Shown one piece after another: positions 7,199 through 16,739 of a DNA stretch of 48,401 bases; the stretch's first letter is position 1, and each line of letters begins with the position of its first letter. The notes under the pieces were generated by a model. The model saw only the letters and a program-made list of their open reading frames with translations, did no database searches and had not been told where the DNA came from. Made by a program: the position numbers and the translations under genes. Source of the DNA: Nitratifractor sp. (GTDB lineage: Bacteria > Campylobacterota > Campylobacteria > Campylobacterales > Sulfurovaceae); NCBI GenBank assembly GCA_015488535.1, contig WFNP01000028.1, positions 1-48,401 of the forward strand, read 5' to 3'.

Positions 7199-9806
7199 AC
7201 TTACAGATATACCGCAGATATTACTTTTAAGAAGTGACAAGATTCTTTTTGCCACGATTGATAGCTTTTTGAAAGATATAGATTTTAATGACAGTTTTGA
7301 TGAGGTTTTTGACGGTATAAGAGATTTTTATCCCAACAACTATAGACTCGATGAGATGGAGTCGGCTCTTTCACAAGAGAGTATCAAACTAAGCGGGATA
7401 GATTCAGATTATGATTACAAATACTTTTACGGCAAAGATTACAATTTTACTTTTTTGGATGAGCTGTTTGATAGATTTTATGAGCAAAATGGAGTAAATA
7501 TACATGTCAAAGATACTCAGATAGAAGAGTATTTAGCCTTTATAAACAAAATATCTCCATTTTGTCTGGTCGGTTATTATCTATCCAAAGAGTATATCAA
7601 AGGCAATATCAATATATACAGTATCCTCTCATATGCAGATGCTTATACACCTCTTGCATTACATATAGACAAACTATCACCCTATGCAGAAAATCATCTA
7701 CATCTCAAAGGTGCAGGATATCTTGCATTCAATTTCCTCAATCTAATGAGCTATAAAACACCTGATATATTTTATAAAAAGACTTTTTTAAAAGAGCTAC
7801 CTCGTATCAATGAGTTTTCATATATCAACAATTACACTTTTTCGATAGGCCAAATAGTAGATATTTTGAAGTGGAGCCAAAAATATATTTTTTCTTATAT
7901 ATTAAGTGGAGATAATGAGTTATACCAAAATGGAAACGAATTAGAAAAGATAATCAAAATAAATAAAAATGTCACTTCTCACAAGGGTTTCAATCTTGAA
8001 CACTTCACTCAATTGATTAAAATTATGCCTTTGGGATACAAAGATGATATCCAAAAGCTATTTTATGAAATGGTGAAATATTATGAAAAAGATGAATACA
8101 ACAGAGCTTGTCTTATAGAGTCTATTATTATATTTTATCTGCATGAAACAAGTAACAATATATCACTAAAGAGAGTAATAAAAATTTTTATTCATACACT
8201 AAATATTTTAAGAACATATATGACTATGTCACAAAATTTGGGATTGGCTCATTTTAGTGAATATAACAGATCTCCCATAAGACAGATAGAAAAAAAAGAT
8301 ACATGCAACAGTGTCTCTAGTATCATTAAAAGTGGAACGACTCACCTAAATGCAAAGATAGGTATTTTAAACAGTGCCAATGAGATAGCCCAAAGAGTAG
8401 AGGAGTTTATAGATATTTTCGAGACTAAAATCTCAAAAGATGGAAAGTTGAAATTCAACTTCACCCTATCTGCTATAAAAGGCAGAGAAGAGGATATATC
8501 AGATAGATATCTAAACATTCTCAAACCAAGATTTTATCACAAACGGCTCTCTCTCAAAACCCAGACATTAGCTTTGGATAAATTTTTAAGAAGTATCCAA
8601 TATAAAATAATAAACCGCCATAAAATGAAACTAAAATATCATTTCCAAGACGCCTATATTAATAAAAAGCAAGATTTGAATATGTTTTATGACTTGAGTC
8701 GTTATATAGTAGCTATTGACGCTGTAGGTAAAGAGACACATACTCCACCTGAAGTATTTGCACCATATTTTCGTTATCTTAGAAATCCGCCTAGAATATT
8801 AAAAGATCATATCTATCCGTTTTATACAAAAATACCTCACCATCCAAATCTAATATTCAGTGTTCATGCAGGAGAGGATTTTAATCACATCGTTACAGGT
8901 ATGAGAAGAGTGGATGAAGTTCTCATATACTATGATATGAAACAAAGAGATAGATTGGGACATCTTCTAAGCTTAGGCATTACTCCTCAAAAATGGATTG
9001 AAAATACTCAACAGATAATTGTAACCAAGGGTGACTACCTTGATGATTTGGTTTGGCTTGTGATGAAACTAAAAGAGCTTCCAAGTGTAAATACAAATAT
9101 ATATAAATTTATCCATCTATATACAGATAGAATATGGGAGCTATTTAGAGAGATATACTCCAACTATAAATACAAACAGCCAAAATTAAAAGATCTGTAT
9201 GATGCATGGTTATACCGTAAAAATTGCCCTATCAACTACTTTAGAAGAGAAAGAGGTGAATATCTCATAAGTGAATATGACAAAAGAGTTTTGGATAAAA
9301 AGCCATCTAAAATTGTCCATAGGCTTTTTGAGCTATATCACACAGATGGAGCAGTCAGAAAAAAATATAATGAGCAATACAAATTTTTAAGCAGAGAGAT
9401 ACCAGATGATGAATTAGAAGTTTGGGAGATGGTGCAAGATCATCTAATAAACGATATTGGCAAAAGGGGTATAATTGTAGAAACTAACCCATCTTCTAAT
9501 CTGTTTATTTCCCGTATGAGGAGTTATACAGATCATCCGATATTTCGCTTCAATCCGCCAAAAGAGAAATATCTGCAAAAAGGTGAGTGTTTCAATAAAT
9601 ACGGTATCAGAGAGGGAAATATAGCTGTTACTATAAATAGTGATGATCCATCTATTTTTGTAACATCACTGCAAAATGAGTATCGTGCCATTCGCTCTAT
9701 CCTAAAAGAGAGATATTCATGCACAGATAAAGAAGCAGAAAGATATATCGAAGATATCAGAAAATTTAGTATAAAAATTTTTGAAGAGTGCTATTATCAA
9801 ACTTAA
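7185..9806 (+). CDS. Adenosine deaminase-fold protein, RdrB-like
   Basis: An 873-aa protein with the full metal and catalytic set of the adenosine deaminase family: ENHLHLKGA (H171, H173), VHAGED (H561, E564), RDRLGH (H593), ETNPSSN (766-772) with a following DHP (783-785), and INSDDPS (D820, D821). In ordinary adenosine deaminase of about 350 aa the first and third histidine groups are some 200 residues apart; here they are about 390 apart, so a large insertion splits the barrel and about 160 residues precede it. Large, split deaminases coupled to an ATPase are the hallmark of RdrB of RADAR, which converts adenosine to inosine in RNA or nucleotides on infection. Start ATG overlaps the ATPase end; its own ribosome binding site is weak, suggesting translational coupling. 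Catalysis is likely; substrate unknown. Confidence 0.88.
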   Translation: MIRNRLTDIPQILLLRSDKILFATIDSFLKDIDFNDSFDEVFDGIRDFYPNNYRLDEMESALSQESIKLSGIDSDYDYKYFYGKDYNFTFLDELFDRFYEQNGVNIHVKDTQIEEYLAFINKISPFCLVGYYLSKEYIKGNINIYSILSYADAYTPLALHIDKLSPYAENHLHLKGAGYLAFNFLNLMSYKTPDIFYKKTFLKELPRINEFSYINNYTFSIGQIVDILKWSQKYIFSYILSGDNELYQNGNELEKIIKINKNVTSHKGFNLEHFTQLIKIMPLGYKDDIQKLFYEMVKYYEKDEYNRACLIESIIIFYLHETSNNISLKRVIKIFIHTLNILRTYMTMSQNLGLAHFSEYNRSPIRQIEKKDTCNSVSSIIKSGTTHLNAKIGILNSANEIAQRVEEFIDIFETKISKDGKLKFNFTLSAIKGREEDISDRYLNILKPRFYHKRLSLKTQTLALDKFLRSIQYKIINRHKMKLKYHFQDAYINKKQDLNMFYDLSRYIVAIDAVGKETHTPPEVFAPYFRYLRNPPRILKDHIYPFYTKIPHHPNLIFSVHAGEDFNHIVTGMRRVDEVLIYYDMKQRDRLGHLLSLGITPQKWIENTQQIIVTKGDYLDDLVWLVMKLKELPSVNTNIYKFIHLYTDRIWELFREIYSNYKYKQPKLKDLYDAWLYRKNCPINYFRRERGEYLISEYDKRVLDKKPSKIVHRLFELYHTDGAVRKKYNEQYKFLSREIPDDELEVWEMVQDHLINDIGKRGIIVETNPSSNLFISRMRSYTDHPIFRFNPPKEKYLQKGECFNKYGIREGNIAVTINSDDPSIFVTSLQNEYRAIRSILKERYSCTDKEAERYIEDIRKFSIKIFEECYYQT

Positions 9807-9808
9807 TG

Positions 9809-9837
9809 GGGAGGATAAAATCCTCTATTATCCTCCC
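9809..9837. terminator. Convergent terminator hairpin
   Basis: GGGAGGATAA (9809-9818) pairs perfectly with TTATCCTCCC (9828-9837) between the deaminase-like gene and livF. The right arm includes the livF stop codon. It probably serves both directions; neither side has a long U tract. Confidence 0.55.
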
Positions 9838-10520
9838 AAATACTTGGCTCTAACTTCATCATTACCTATAAGCTCTTCGCCTTTGCCCTCTAATGAAATT
9901 CTGCCGTTTTCCAATACATATCCATAATCGGCGATTTTTAAAGCCGCAAAAGCGTTTTGCTCTATCAAAAGCACAGGCATCCGTCTCTTTAATTCTGTAA
10001 TAATCTCAAACAGCTCTCCCACTATTTTGGGGGCAAGTCCGAGACTTGGCTCATCAAGCATCAACATTTTTGGCTCACTCATCAATGCTCTGGCAATTGC
10101 CAACATTTGCTGTTCTCCTCCACTGAGTGTCCCACCTCTTTGCTCTTTTTTAGATGAGAGTCGAGGGAATAGATTATACATTTCATCTCTTAGCTTCTCA
10201 AAATTTTCATCATTATTAAATGCACCCATTCGCAAATTTTCATCTACACTAAGATTTATAAATACTCTTCTACCCTCCGGCACTAATGCCAACCCCTCTT
10301 TTACAATTTTGTGAGTCTTGTGTTTGGTTATATCTTTACCATCAAAAAATACTTGACCGGATTTTTTGACCAAATTTACAATAGCATTTAGTGTAGATGT
10401 TTTACCTGCTCCATTTGAACCAATCAGGGTAACTATGCTATTTTTATCTACTTGCATATCTATACCCCTAACAGCTGATATCACCCCATAATAGACTTGT
10501 AAATTTTTTAATTTAAGCAT
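9828..10520 (-). CDS. livF: Branched-chain amino-acid ABC transporter ATPase LivF
   Basis: One of two ATPases that power the Liv importer. Visible are Walker A GSNGAGKT, signature LSGGEQQMLAIARAL, Walker B LMLDEPSLGLAP and the switch region LLIEQN, with the LivF-typical LVPEGRRVF. I place the start at 10520 (MLKLKNLQVYYG); it overlaps the end of livG by 8 bases, whereas the longer frame to 10559 adds an untypical N-terminus inside livG. Last gene of the livK-H-M-G-F cluster. Confidence 0.95.
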   Translation of the reverse strand: MLKLKNLQVYYGVISAVRGIDMQVDKNSIVTLIGSNGAGKTSTLNAIVNLVKKSGQVFFDGKDITKHKTHKIVKEGLALVPEGRRVFINLSVDENLRMGAFNNDENFEKLRDEMYNLFPRLSSKKEQRGGTLSGGEQQMLAIARALMSEPKMLMLDEPSLGLAPKIVGELFEIITELKRRMPVLLIEQNAFAALKIADYGYVLENGRISLEGKGEELIGNDEVRAKYLGG

Positions 10521-11289
10521 TTGTAAAATCCCCCAAATATGCAGATACAACCTTTTCATCTACTATTGCATCAGATGGCTTACCATCAAAAATCTTTTCA
10601 CCATAATCCAATACTGTTACTCTATCGCACATATTATTTACAAATTTCATATCATGCTCAATCAGTAACACTGTCAAATCATAATCTTTTTTGATTTTGT
10701 GGATAATATTGGATAGCTCCTCTGTCTCAATAGGGTTCATTCCAGCCGCCGGTTCATCAAGTAGTAATAGTTTAGGTTTTGTAGCCAATGCTCTTGCTAT
10801 CTCTACCTTTCGCTGATTGCCATAGCTGAGTGCCGTTGCTTCACTATCGGCAAATTTGGATATACCAAACTCTTCGAGTATCTCCATAGCCTCTTTTTTA
10901 ATTTGCTTTTCATATTTGTGATATCGTGGGAGTCTGAAAATAGCTTCAAAATATGTATAATTCGTGCGGTCGTGAAATCCGATTAATATGTTATCCAATA
11001 CACTCATACTCTTGAAGAGTCTGATATTTTGGAAAGTTCGGGCAATTCCTTTAAATACTATCTTATTGGGTTTTGTGCCTGTGATATCTTCACCATCAAA
11101 TATCACCCTACCCTCTGTGGGCTTGTAATTGCCGGTAATGATATTAAATATCGTAGTCTTACCCGCTCCATTTGGACCAATAAGCCCATATATTTCACCC
11201 TTTTGGATAGAAAAGTTCAATCTATCTATGGCGGTAACTCCACCAAATTTCATAGTAACATCATCAATTTTTAGTATAGGCTCATTCAC
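10513..11289 (-). CDS. livG: Branched-chain amino-acid ABC transporter ATPase LivG
   Basis: Second ATPase of the Liv importer, 258 aa. Walker A GPNGAGKT, LivG-typical GIARTFQNIRLF, signature LSYGNQRKVEIARAL and Walker B LLLDEPAAGMNP followed by LLIEHDM are all present. The start is GTG at 11289, sharing a GTGA overlap with the livM stop, so translation is coupled. Pairs with LivF at the membrane under LivH-LivM. Confidence 0.95.
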   Translation of the reverse strand: MNEPILKIDDVTMKFGGVTAIDRLNFSIQKGEIYGLIGPNGAGKTTIFNIITGNYKPTEGRVIFDGEDITGTKPNKIVFKGIARTFQNIRLFKSMSVLDNILIGFHDRTNYTYFEAIFRLPRYHKYEKQIKKEAMEILEEFGISKFADSEATALSYGNQRKVEIARALATKPKLLLLDEPAAGMNPIETEELSNIIHKIKKDYDLTVLLIEHDMKFVNNMCDRVTVLDYGEKIFDGKPSDAIVDEKVVSAYLGDFTNA

Positions 11290-12314
11290 GATTTAAACCT
11301 TTGTTTGATTTTTGCAAATAGTTCCGGAAACTCTCTGTCTCCAAAGAGTCCTTTTCGAGCAAATAGCATCATAATAATTAAGAGTATTGCAAATATTACC
11401 ATTCTCATACCCGGATGGGCTCCTGTATGCATCCCAAAAATAACCATATCATCATCTAAAAATCTCAACCACTCCATACTACCCATTACCAAAATAGTAG
11501 CCAGTAGTGTGCCACTCATACTACCAAGCCCTCCAAGCACTATGATAATCAACAGTTGGAAGGTGAGTAAAAATGTAAATTGATCCGGTGAAATAGTAGT
11601 AAGAAATGATGCTAATAATCCTCCGCCGACTCCTTCAAAAAATGCACTTGTCATAAATGCTGTTGTTTTAATGGCAAATGTATTTATACCCATAGCCAAA
11701 GCAGCATCTTCATCATCTCTAACCGCTTTCATAGCTCTACCAAATTTTGAATATACAATATGAAGCATTACTATAAATGTAATTAAAGCTACTGACCCAA
11801 TCCATAAAAAGTTGGAATTATCTGGAATATCATTTAATCCCATTGCCCCATTTGTATATGCCGGATTATTCATAGCAAAAATTCTAATAATAAATCCAAA
11901 TCCAAGTGTTACAATCGCCAAATAATCCCCTCTTACTCTAAATACCGGAAAAGAGAGTAGCAGAGCAATAAATGAAGCAGTAACTCCACCTATAATAATA
12001 GCCGGTAAAAATGAGCTATGCATCGCCAAAATCACAGGAGCAGGATCAACCAGTGCAAACATATCTGTTTTGGTATCTGCCGGTATTAAAAATAGAGCCG
12101 TCATATATGCACCAATAGCTACAAAGCCGTTTGGTTCCAGTGAAAATTGTCCGGTTACTCCATTAATAAGATTGTAACTGAGGGCTAATATTGCAAATAT
12201 TCCAATATTATTGAGGATACTAAGCAGATATGAATCAAAATGGCTGTGAGCATAGATAATAAATCCAAGTGTAGCAAGAATAAGCGCTATTTTTATAATT
12301 GTATTTTTCATCAT
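11286..12314 (-). CDS. livM: Branched-chain amino-acid ABC transporter permease LivM
   Basis: Inner-membrane permease of 342 aa with about ten hydrophobic segments. The family motifs NLINGVTGQFSLEPNGFVAIGAY and GALLASFLTTISPDQF-like region, plus the coupling helix AVRDDEDAALAMGI, identify LivM. Two adjacent ATG codons (12314 and 12311) follow GGAGTCG; the second has the better spacing. Lies 6 bases after livH and overlaps livG. Confidence 0.94.
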   Translation of the reverse strand: MMKNTIIKIALILATLGFIIYAHSHFDSYLLSILNNIGIFAILALSYNLINGVTGQFSLEPNGFVAIGAYMTALFLIPADTKTDMFALVDPAPVILAMHSSFLPAIIIGGVTASFIALLLSFPVFRVRGDYLAIVTLGFGFIIRIFAMNNPAYTNGAMGLNDIPDNSNFLWIGSVALITFIVMLHIVYSKFGRAMKAVRDDEDAALAMGINTFAIKTTAFMTSAFFEGVGGGLLASFLTTISPDQFTFLLTFQLLIIIVLGGLGSMSGTLLATILVMGSMEWLRFLDDDMVIFGMHTGAHPGMRMVIFAILLIIMMLFARKGLFGDREFPELFAKIKQRFKS

Positions 12315-12320
12315 CGACTC

Positions 12321-13214
12321 CTAAAACCTACTTCTTTCCAAATCTTCACCCATAATTCCAGTGGGTCTAAACAGAAGCACAAGAATTAAGAAAAAGAAAG
12401 CAAAGGCATCTTTATATCCGCCAAGCTCCGGAAAGAGTGCTACAACTAAAATCTCTGTAAATCCCAAAATAAAGCCACCAATTACGGCTCCGGTTACACT
12501 TCCAATTCCTCCAAGCACCGCAGCTGCAAATGCTTTGAGTCCCACAATAACCCCCATCAATGGGTCGATAGATGGGTAACTGATAGCATAAAACACCCCT
12601 CCAATAGCAGCAAGTGCAGAACCAAGAGCAAATACTATGGAGATAATCGAATCGGCATTTACTCCCATCAGTTTGACAGTGGGTATATCAAAAGCCAAAG
12701 CTCTGATAGCCATACCGTATTTTGTGCGATAAAGCACCCACAATACAGAGCCAAGAATCAATACGGTAATAACAGGAATGATAATAACTGTAACAGGCAG
12801 ATAGATATTACCAAGATGTAATACTTTGGTCAGATAATCAGGAGCAGAAAATGCCTTTGGCACTCCTCCAAATAGGACATTAAAGAGATTTTCCAAAAAG
12901 AAACTGATACCAATTGCAGTAATCAATAGAGATATTTTTGGAGCATCTCTTAGAGGCTTATAGGCAATTTTGTCTGTAAGCATACCTACAAGCACAGATA
13001 TAACTACTCCAAACAATACAGCCACACCAAATGGCATACCCATAGAGGTAGCCAAGTATGTCATAAATGCACCAACCATCATAATATCGCCATGTGCGAA
13101 GTTGATAAGTCTTAATACTCCATAAACCATAGTATATCCAATGGCAATCAAAGCATACATACTCCCCAAACTCGCACCATTTACCAACTGTTGCAAAAAT
13201 GTAGTGAAATCCAT
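12321..13214 (-). CDS. livH: Branched-chain amino-acid ABC transporter permease LivH
   Basis: Partner permease to LivM, 297 aa, hydrophobic throughout. Signature stretches are LGSMYALIAIGYTMVYG, INFAHGDIMMVGAF near the N-terminus, the coupling region RALAFDIPTVKLMGVN and GGIGSVTGAVIGGFILG. Separated from livK by 157 bases that hold a hairpin, so the binding protein may be made in excess over the membrane parts, as is usual for such importers. Confidence 0.94.
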   Translation of the reverse strand: MDFTTFLQQLVNGASLGSMYALIAIGYTMVYGVLRLINFAHGDIMMVGAFMTYLATSMGMPFGVAVLFGVVISVLVGMLTDKIAYKPLRDAPKISLLITAIGISFFLENLFNVLFGGVPKAFSAPDYLTKVLHLGNIYLPVTVIIIPVITVLILGSVLWVLYRTKYGMAIRALAFDIPTVKLMGVNADSIISIVFALGSALAAIGGVFYAISYPSIDPLMGVIVGLKAFAAAVLGGIGSVTGAVIGGFILGFTEILVVALFPELGGYKDAFAFFFLILVLLFRPTGIMGEDLERSRF

Positions 13215-13371
13215 TCACACGCCTTTTTGGTAGAGATTTTTATATAAATTTGTGTCGGAGAAGATTATAGCATAAAGAGAGTATATTGATTGTTTGTATA
13301 TGCAAAATTTTAGGCTTTTTATTATGTGGGGCTAAAGCCCCAGCCTCATATTTAGCAAATGCTATAATATA
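13215..13371 (-). terminator. livK-livH spacer with a GC hairpin
   Basis: Within this spacer TGGGGCT (13327-13333) pairs with AGCCCCA (13336-13342), a perfect 7-bp stem with a 2-base loop, 30 bases past the livK stop. It may attenuate transcription into livHMGF or protect the livK mRNA end. It shares the 13-mer GTGGGGCTAAAGC with the hairpin near 5100. Confidence 0.4.
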
Positions 13372-14496
13372 TTATGGATTTACAGTAGTTTTATATGTAA
13401 ATTTGCCATCTTTTACTTCATTTACAACAGCAGATTTTACAGCATTACCATTTTTGTCAATATTGATAACACCAGTAATTCCTTTGTAATCTTTTGTATT
13501 TCTTAGATTTGTATTTATACACTCTTTATCTGTTGGTGCTTTGCCCTCATCAATACACTTATTCATAGCATTTAAAATCATACCGTAAGCATCAGCTGCC
13601 AATGCACCCATGGAGTCTGCTGCTTTATTGTATTTTTTGTGGAATGCCTTTACATAAGCTTTGGCTTCTGGAGATGTTGCTGCTGCTTCGTTGAAGTGGT
13701 CTGTATACATAAAGCCCTCAGCTGCTTTTCCACCGATTTTTACAAGCTCAGGGAATCCTACACCGTCAGCACCGATAAATGGAGCTTTTACTCCCATAGC
13801 ACGAGCCTGTTTTACCATCAACGCAGCTTCTGGATAGTATCCGGTAAATGCAATAATATCTGGATTTGACTGCTTAATAGTAGCAACTTGTGCATTAAAA
13901 TCTTTATCACCTGAATTGATTAAAACAGTTTTTAAAATTTTTCCACCATTTTTAGTATATGCTTTTTTGAATGCTTTTGATAAGCCTACAGAGTAATCCT
14001 GCTTAGCATCAGTTACTACCACAGCTTTTTTCATACCGTTATCAAGAGCATATTTAGCCATTACCGCACCCTGGAACGGGTCGATAAAACAGGCTCTTGT
14101 TACATACTTCTTACCTTTTGTTACTCTTGGGTTTGTAGAAGCGTGTGTAATCATTGGAGTCTTTGCTCTTTCTGCAACCGGAGCCATAGCCATAGAGTTA
14201 CTTGAAGCGACCTCTCCCAAAATTACAGATACACCGTCTTTATCCAACAGTCTCTTTACTGCTGTGGCAGCTTCTACCTTGTCGCCTCTATCATCAAGCA
14301 CTACCAATTTGACATCATCACCGTTTTTCAATTTGTGATTCTGCTCATAAGCAATATCCAAACCGCCTTTACTTGTCTGACCAAATGCCGCAATAGGACC
14401 TGTCAAAGGCAAGACTACACCTATTTTAACCTCTTTTGCAAATGCAATACCGCTCATCAATGCAGCAGCTGCGATAAAACTCAAACTCTTTTTCAC
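13372..14496 (-). CDS. livK: Branched-chain amino-acid-type ABC substrate-binding protein
   Basis: Periplasmic binding protein of the Peripla_BP_6 family, 374 aa. The start is GTG at 14496, directly after AAGGAGATAGAA; it begins KKSLSFIAAAALMSGIAFA, a clean signal peptide ending AFA before KEVKIGVVLPLTGP, the typical mature N-terminus. GEVASSNSMAMAPVAE and the DAKQDYSVG segment fit ligand-binding lobes. First gene of the liv cluster. The exact ligand (Leu/Ile/Val or another amino acid, or urea or amides) cannot be told from sequence alone. Confidence 0.9.
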   Translation of the reverse strand: MKKSLSFIAAAALMSGIAFAKEVKIGVVLPLTGPIAAFGQTSKGGLDIAYEQNHKLKNGDDVKLVVLDDRGDKVEAATAVKRLLDKDGVSVILGEVASSNSMAMAPVAERAKTPMITHASTNPRVTKGKKYVTRACFIDPFQGAVMAKYALDNGMKKAVVVTDAKQDYSVGLSKAFKKAYTKNGGKILKTVLINSGDKDFNAQVATIKQSNPDIIAFTGYYPEAALMVKQARAMGVKAPFIGADGVGFPELVKIGGKAAEGFMYTDHFNEAAATSPEAKAYVKAFHKKYNKAADSMGALAADAYGMILNAMNKCIDEGKAPTDKECINTNLRNTKDYKGITGVINIDKNGNAVKSAVVNEVKDGKFTYKTTVNP

Positions 14497-14651
14497 TTCT
14501 ATCTCCTTAATGGATTTAATTTTCACAGATATGTATATTACCAATCAAGCACTTAAAGAAAGATAGTATTGATAAATTAGTGCAAATGATAACTAATATA
14601 CCAATTACCAACATTTGGATAAAATTTCACAATTTAACTCAAGGATATAAA

Positions 14652-16703
14652 ATGGGTCAAAAGACATTGATAGAGATAGGTGTAGAGGAGCTTCCTGCTA
14701 TACCGTTGCTTAAAATTATAAACAATATCGAAAAATCCTGGAAAAGTATTTTAGCAAGCAGAGGTTTTGAGAGTAGTTTTGATTTTGAATATACCCCAAG
14801 AAGATTGGTGCTGATACATGAAGATTTGCCCAAGAGTCAGCCAGATAGAGTCGAAGAGCTTGTGGGTCCTCCAGAGAGTGTGGCACTCAAAGAGGGTGAG
14901 CCGACCAAAGCCGGAGAGGGTTTTGCCAAAAAGTGCGGTGTTTCATTTGATGAACTTGGCAGAATAGACAAAGGTGGCAGAGTATGTCTCTATTTCAAAA
15001 AAGAGATCAAAGGCGAAGAGACTGCAAAACTCTTGCCGGATATGATAAAAGAGTGGATAGACTCTATGAACTTTGGCAAAATGATGAGATGGGGGGATAG
15101 AAAAGAGGAGTTTATACGCCCTGTCAGATGGCTACAGGTGAGAATGGGAGATAAATCTATAGATATGGAGCTGTTTGGAGTCAAAAGTGATACCAAAACA
15201 TACCTGCACAGAATGGTATCGTTTGAGCCTGTAGAGGTGCCAACTATTGACTCATTCAAAGATATACTTAGTGACGGCAAAGTGATACTCTCTGAAAACG
15301 AAAGAAGAGAGATGATAAATGCCCAAATTGATGAGATAGAAAAGGGTAGTGGCTTGAGTGTAGAAAGAGATGAAGAGCTTCTAAGTGAAGTAGTGGCAAT
15401 TACAGAATACCCAAAAGCGTTGATCGGCTCGTTTGATGAGGGATTTTTAGAGTTACCTCCGGAGGTGATTGTAACATCTATGAAAGAGCATCAGAGATAT
15501 TTTGCAGTATATACCAAAGAGAGTAGATTGGCAAACAGATTTATAGTGGTATCAAATGCTGTAACTAATGACTACTCCAAAGTAATATCAGGTAATGAAA
15601 GGGTATTAAGACCAAGACTCTCTGATGCACTCTTTTTCTATCACAATGATTTAAAAAGAGGACTCGTTACAGACGGATTGGAAAAAATCCAGTTTATCGA
15701 TGGATTGGGGACTCTTGCCGACAAAGTAAACAGAGAGAGAAATATAGCACTGAGACTGTCTGGTATATATATGGATAAGTTGGAGGCTGATACTCAAAAG
15801 AGTGCCATGGAGATAGAAGAGCTTATGGATAGAGCCGTATCTATCGCAAAAGCTGATTTGCTAAGTGAAATGGTATATGAATTTACAGAGCTTCAGGGCT
15901 TGATGGGATACTATTATGCCAAAGCATTGGGAGAAGATATCCTGGTAGCCGAAGCTATAAGAGACCAGTATAAACCTGTAGGAGAAGGAGCTTCTTTGCC
16001 GGAATCTCTCTTTTCAGCAATTTTGGCAATATCTGTCAAACTCGATACTCTGCTGGGACTCTTTAGTGTCGGCAAAATCCCAAGCGGCTCCAGAGACCCG
16101 TTTGCTCTGAGAAGAGCTGTAAACGGAATAGTCAGAACAGTAGTAGAGTATGATTTGGCATTTGATATAGAAAAAATTATAGAGTTGCTAAAAGATCAAT
16201 ATAATGAGTTTGATACAGACAAACTGGAGGATTTCATTATTGAAAGAATCTACAAAAGTATCAAAGCCAATCCGTCTGTAATAAAAGCTGTCTTGTCTTC
16301 AGGCGAAAGAGATATCACAGAAATATACAAAAAAGTAGATGCACTCAATAGTATTGTAGCTTCTGCTGAAGCAAAAGATATATTTACTACATTTAAAAGA
16401 GTTGCCAATATCTCCAATGATATAGATATAGAGGGTGATTTGAGTATAGATGAATCACTGCTTCTCGAAGATGAAGAGAAGAGTCTGTATGAAGCATTTA
16501 GTGCTGTAACTAAAAAAGAGTACAGTAACTATACAGAGAAACTAGAATCCCTTTTTGGATTGAAAGCTCATCTTGACAAGTTTTTTGATAATGTATTGGT
16601 AAATACCGAAGATGAAAAACTGAAAGAAAACAGAAGAAGACTAATAGCATCTATATATAAAGCATTTAGAGATATTGCCGATATAAAAGAGATTTCAATA
16701 TAG
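14652..16703 (+). CDS. glyS: Glycyl-tRNA synthetase beta subunit
   Basis: The 683-aa beta subunit of the bacterial alpha2beta2 GlyRS, which binds tRNA-Gly. Recognisable are LIEIGVEELPA at the N-terminus, FEYTPRRLVL, FGKMMRWGD.....FIRPVRW, LPPEVIVTSMKEHQRYF and the C-terminal DPFALRRA before the DALR/HD-type region. The frame opens at 14580, but ATG 14652 follows CAAGGATATAAA and gives the family's standard N-terminus. The alpha subunit gene glyQ is not in this window, so the two are unlinked here. Confidence 0.95.
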   Translation: MGQKTLIEIGVEELPAIPLLKIINNIEKSWKSILASRGFESSFDFEYTPRRLVLIHEDLPKSQPDRVEELVGPPESVALKEGEPTKAGEGFAKKCGVSFDELGRIDKGGRVCLYFKKEIKGEETAKLLPDMIKEWIDSMNFGKMMRWGDRKEEFIRPVRWLQVRMGDKSIDMELFGVKSDTKTYLHRMVSFEPVEVPTIDSFKDILSDGKVILSENERREMINAQIDEIEKGSGLSVERDEELLSEVVAITEYPKALIGSFDEGFLELPPEVIVTSMKEHQRYFAVYTKESRLANRFIVVSNAVTNDYSKVISGNERVLRPRLSDALFFYHNDLKRGLVTDGLEKIQFIDGLGTLADKVNRERNIALRLSGIYMDKLEADTQKSAMEIEELMDRAVSIAKADLLSEMVYEFTELQGLMGYYYAKALGEDILVAEAIRDQYKPVGEGASLPESLFSAILAISVKLDTLLGLFSVGKIPSGSRDPFALRRAVNGIVRTVVEYDLAFDIEKIIELLKDQYNEFDTDKLEDFIIERIYKSIKANPSVIKAVLSSGERDITEIYKKVDALNSIVASAEAKDIFTTFKRVANISNDIDIEGDLSIDESLLLEDEEKSLYEAFSAVTKKEYSNYTEKLESLFGLKAHLDKFFDNVLVNTEDEKLKENRRRLIASIYKAFRDIADIKEISI

Positions 16704-16739
16704 TATATACCAAACACTAAATAAAAAGGAGAGAGCAGT

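Noticed and set aside
2891-9806. Mobile element carrying the island
   Set aside because: No integrase, transposase, flanking tRNA or direct repeats were found, so horizontal gain is plausible but its mechanism is not visible.
12958-13218. Minus-strand 86-aa ORF at the livH start
   Set aside because: It lies wholly over livH in another frame, has an odd Tyr/Cys/Trp-rich composition and no ribosome binding site.
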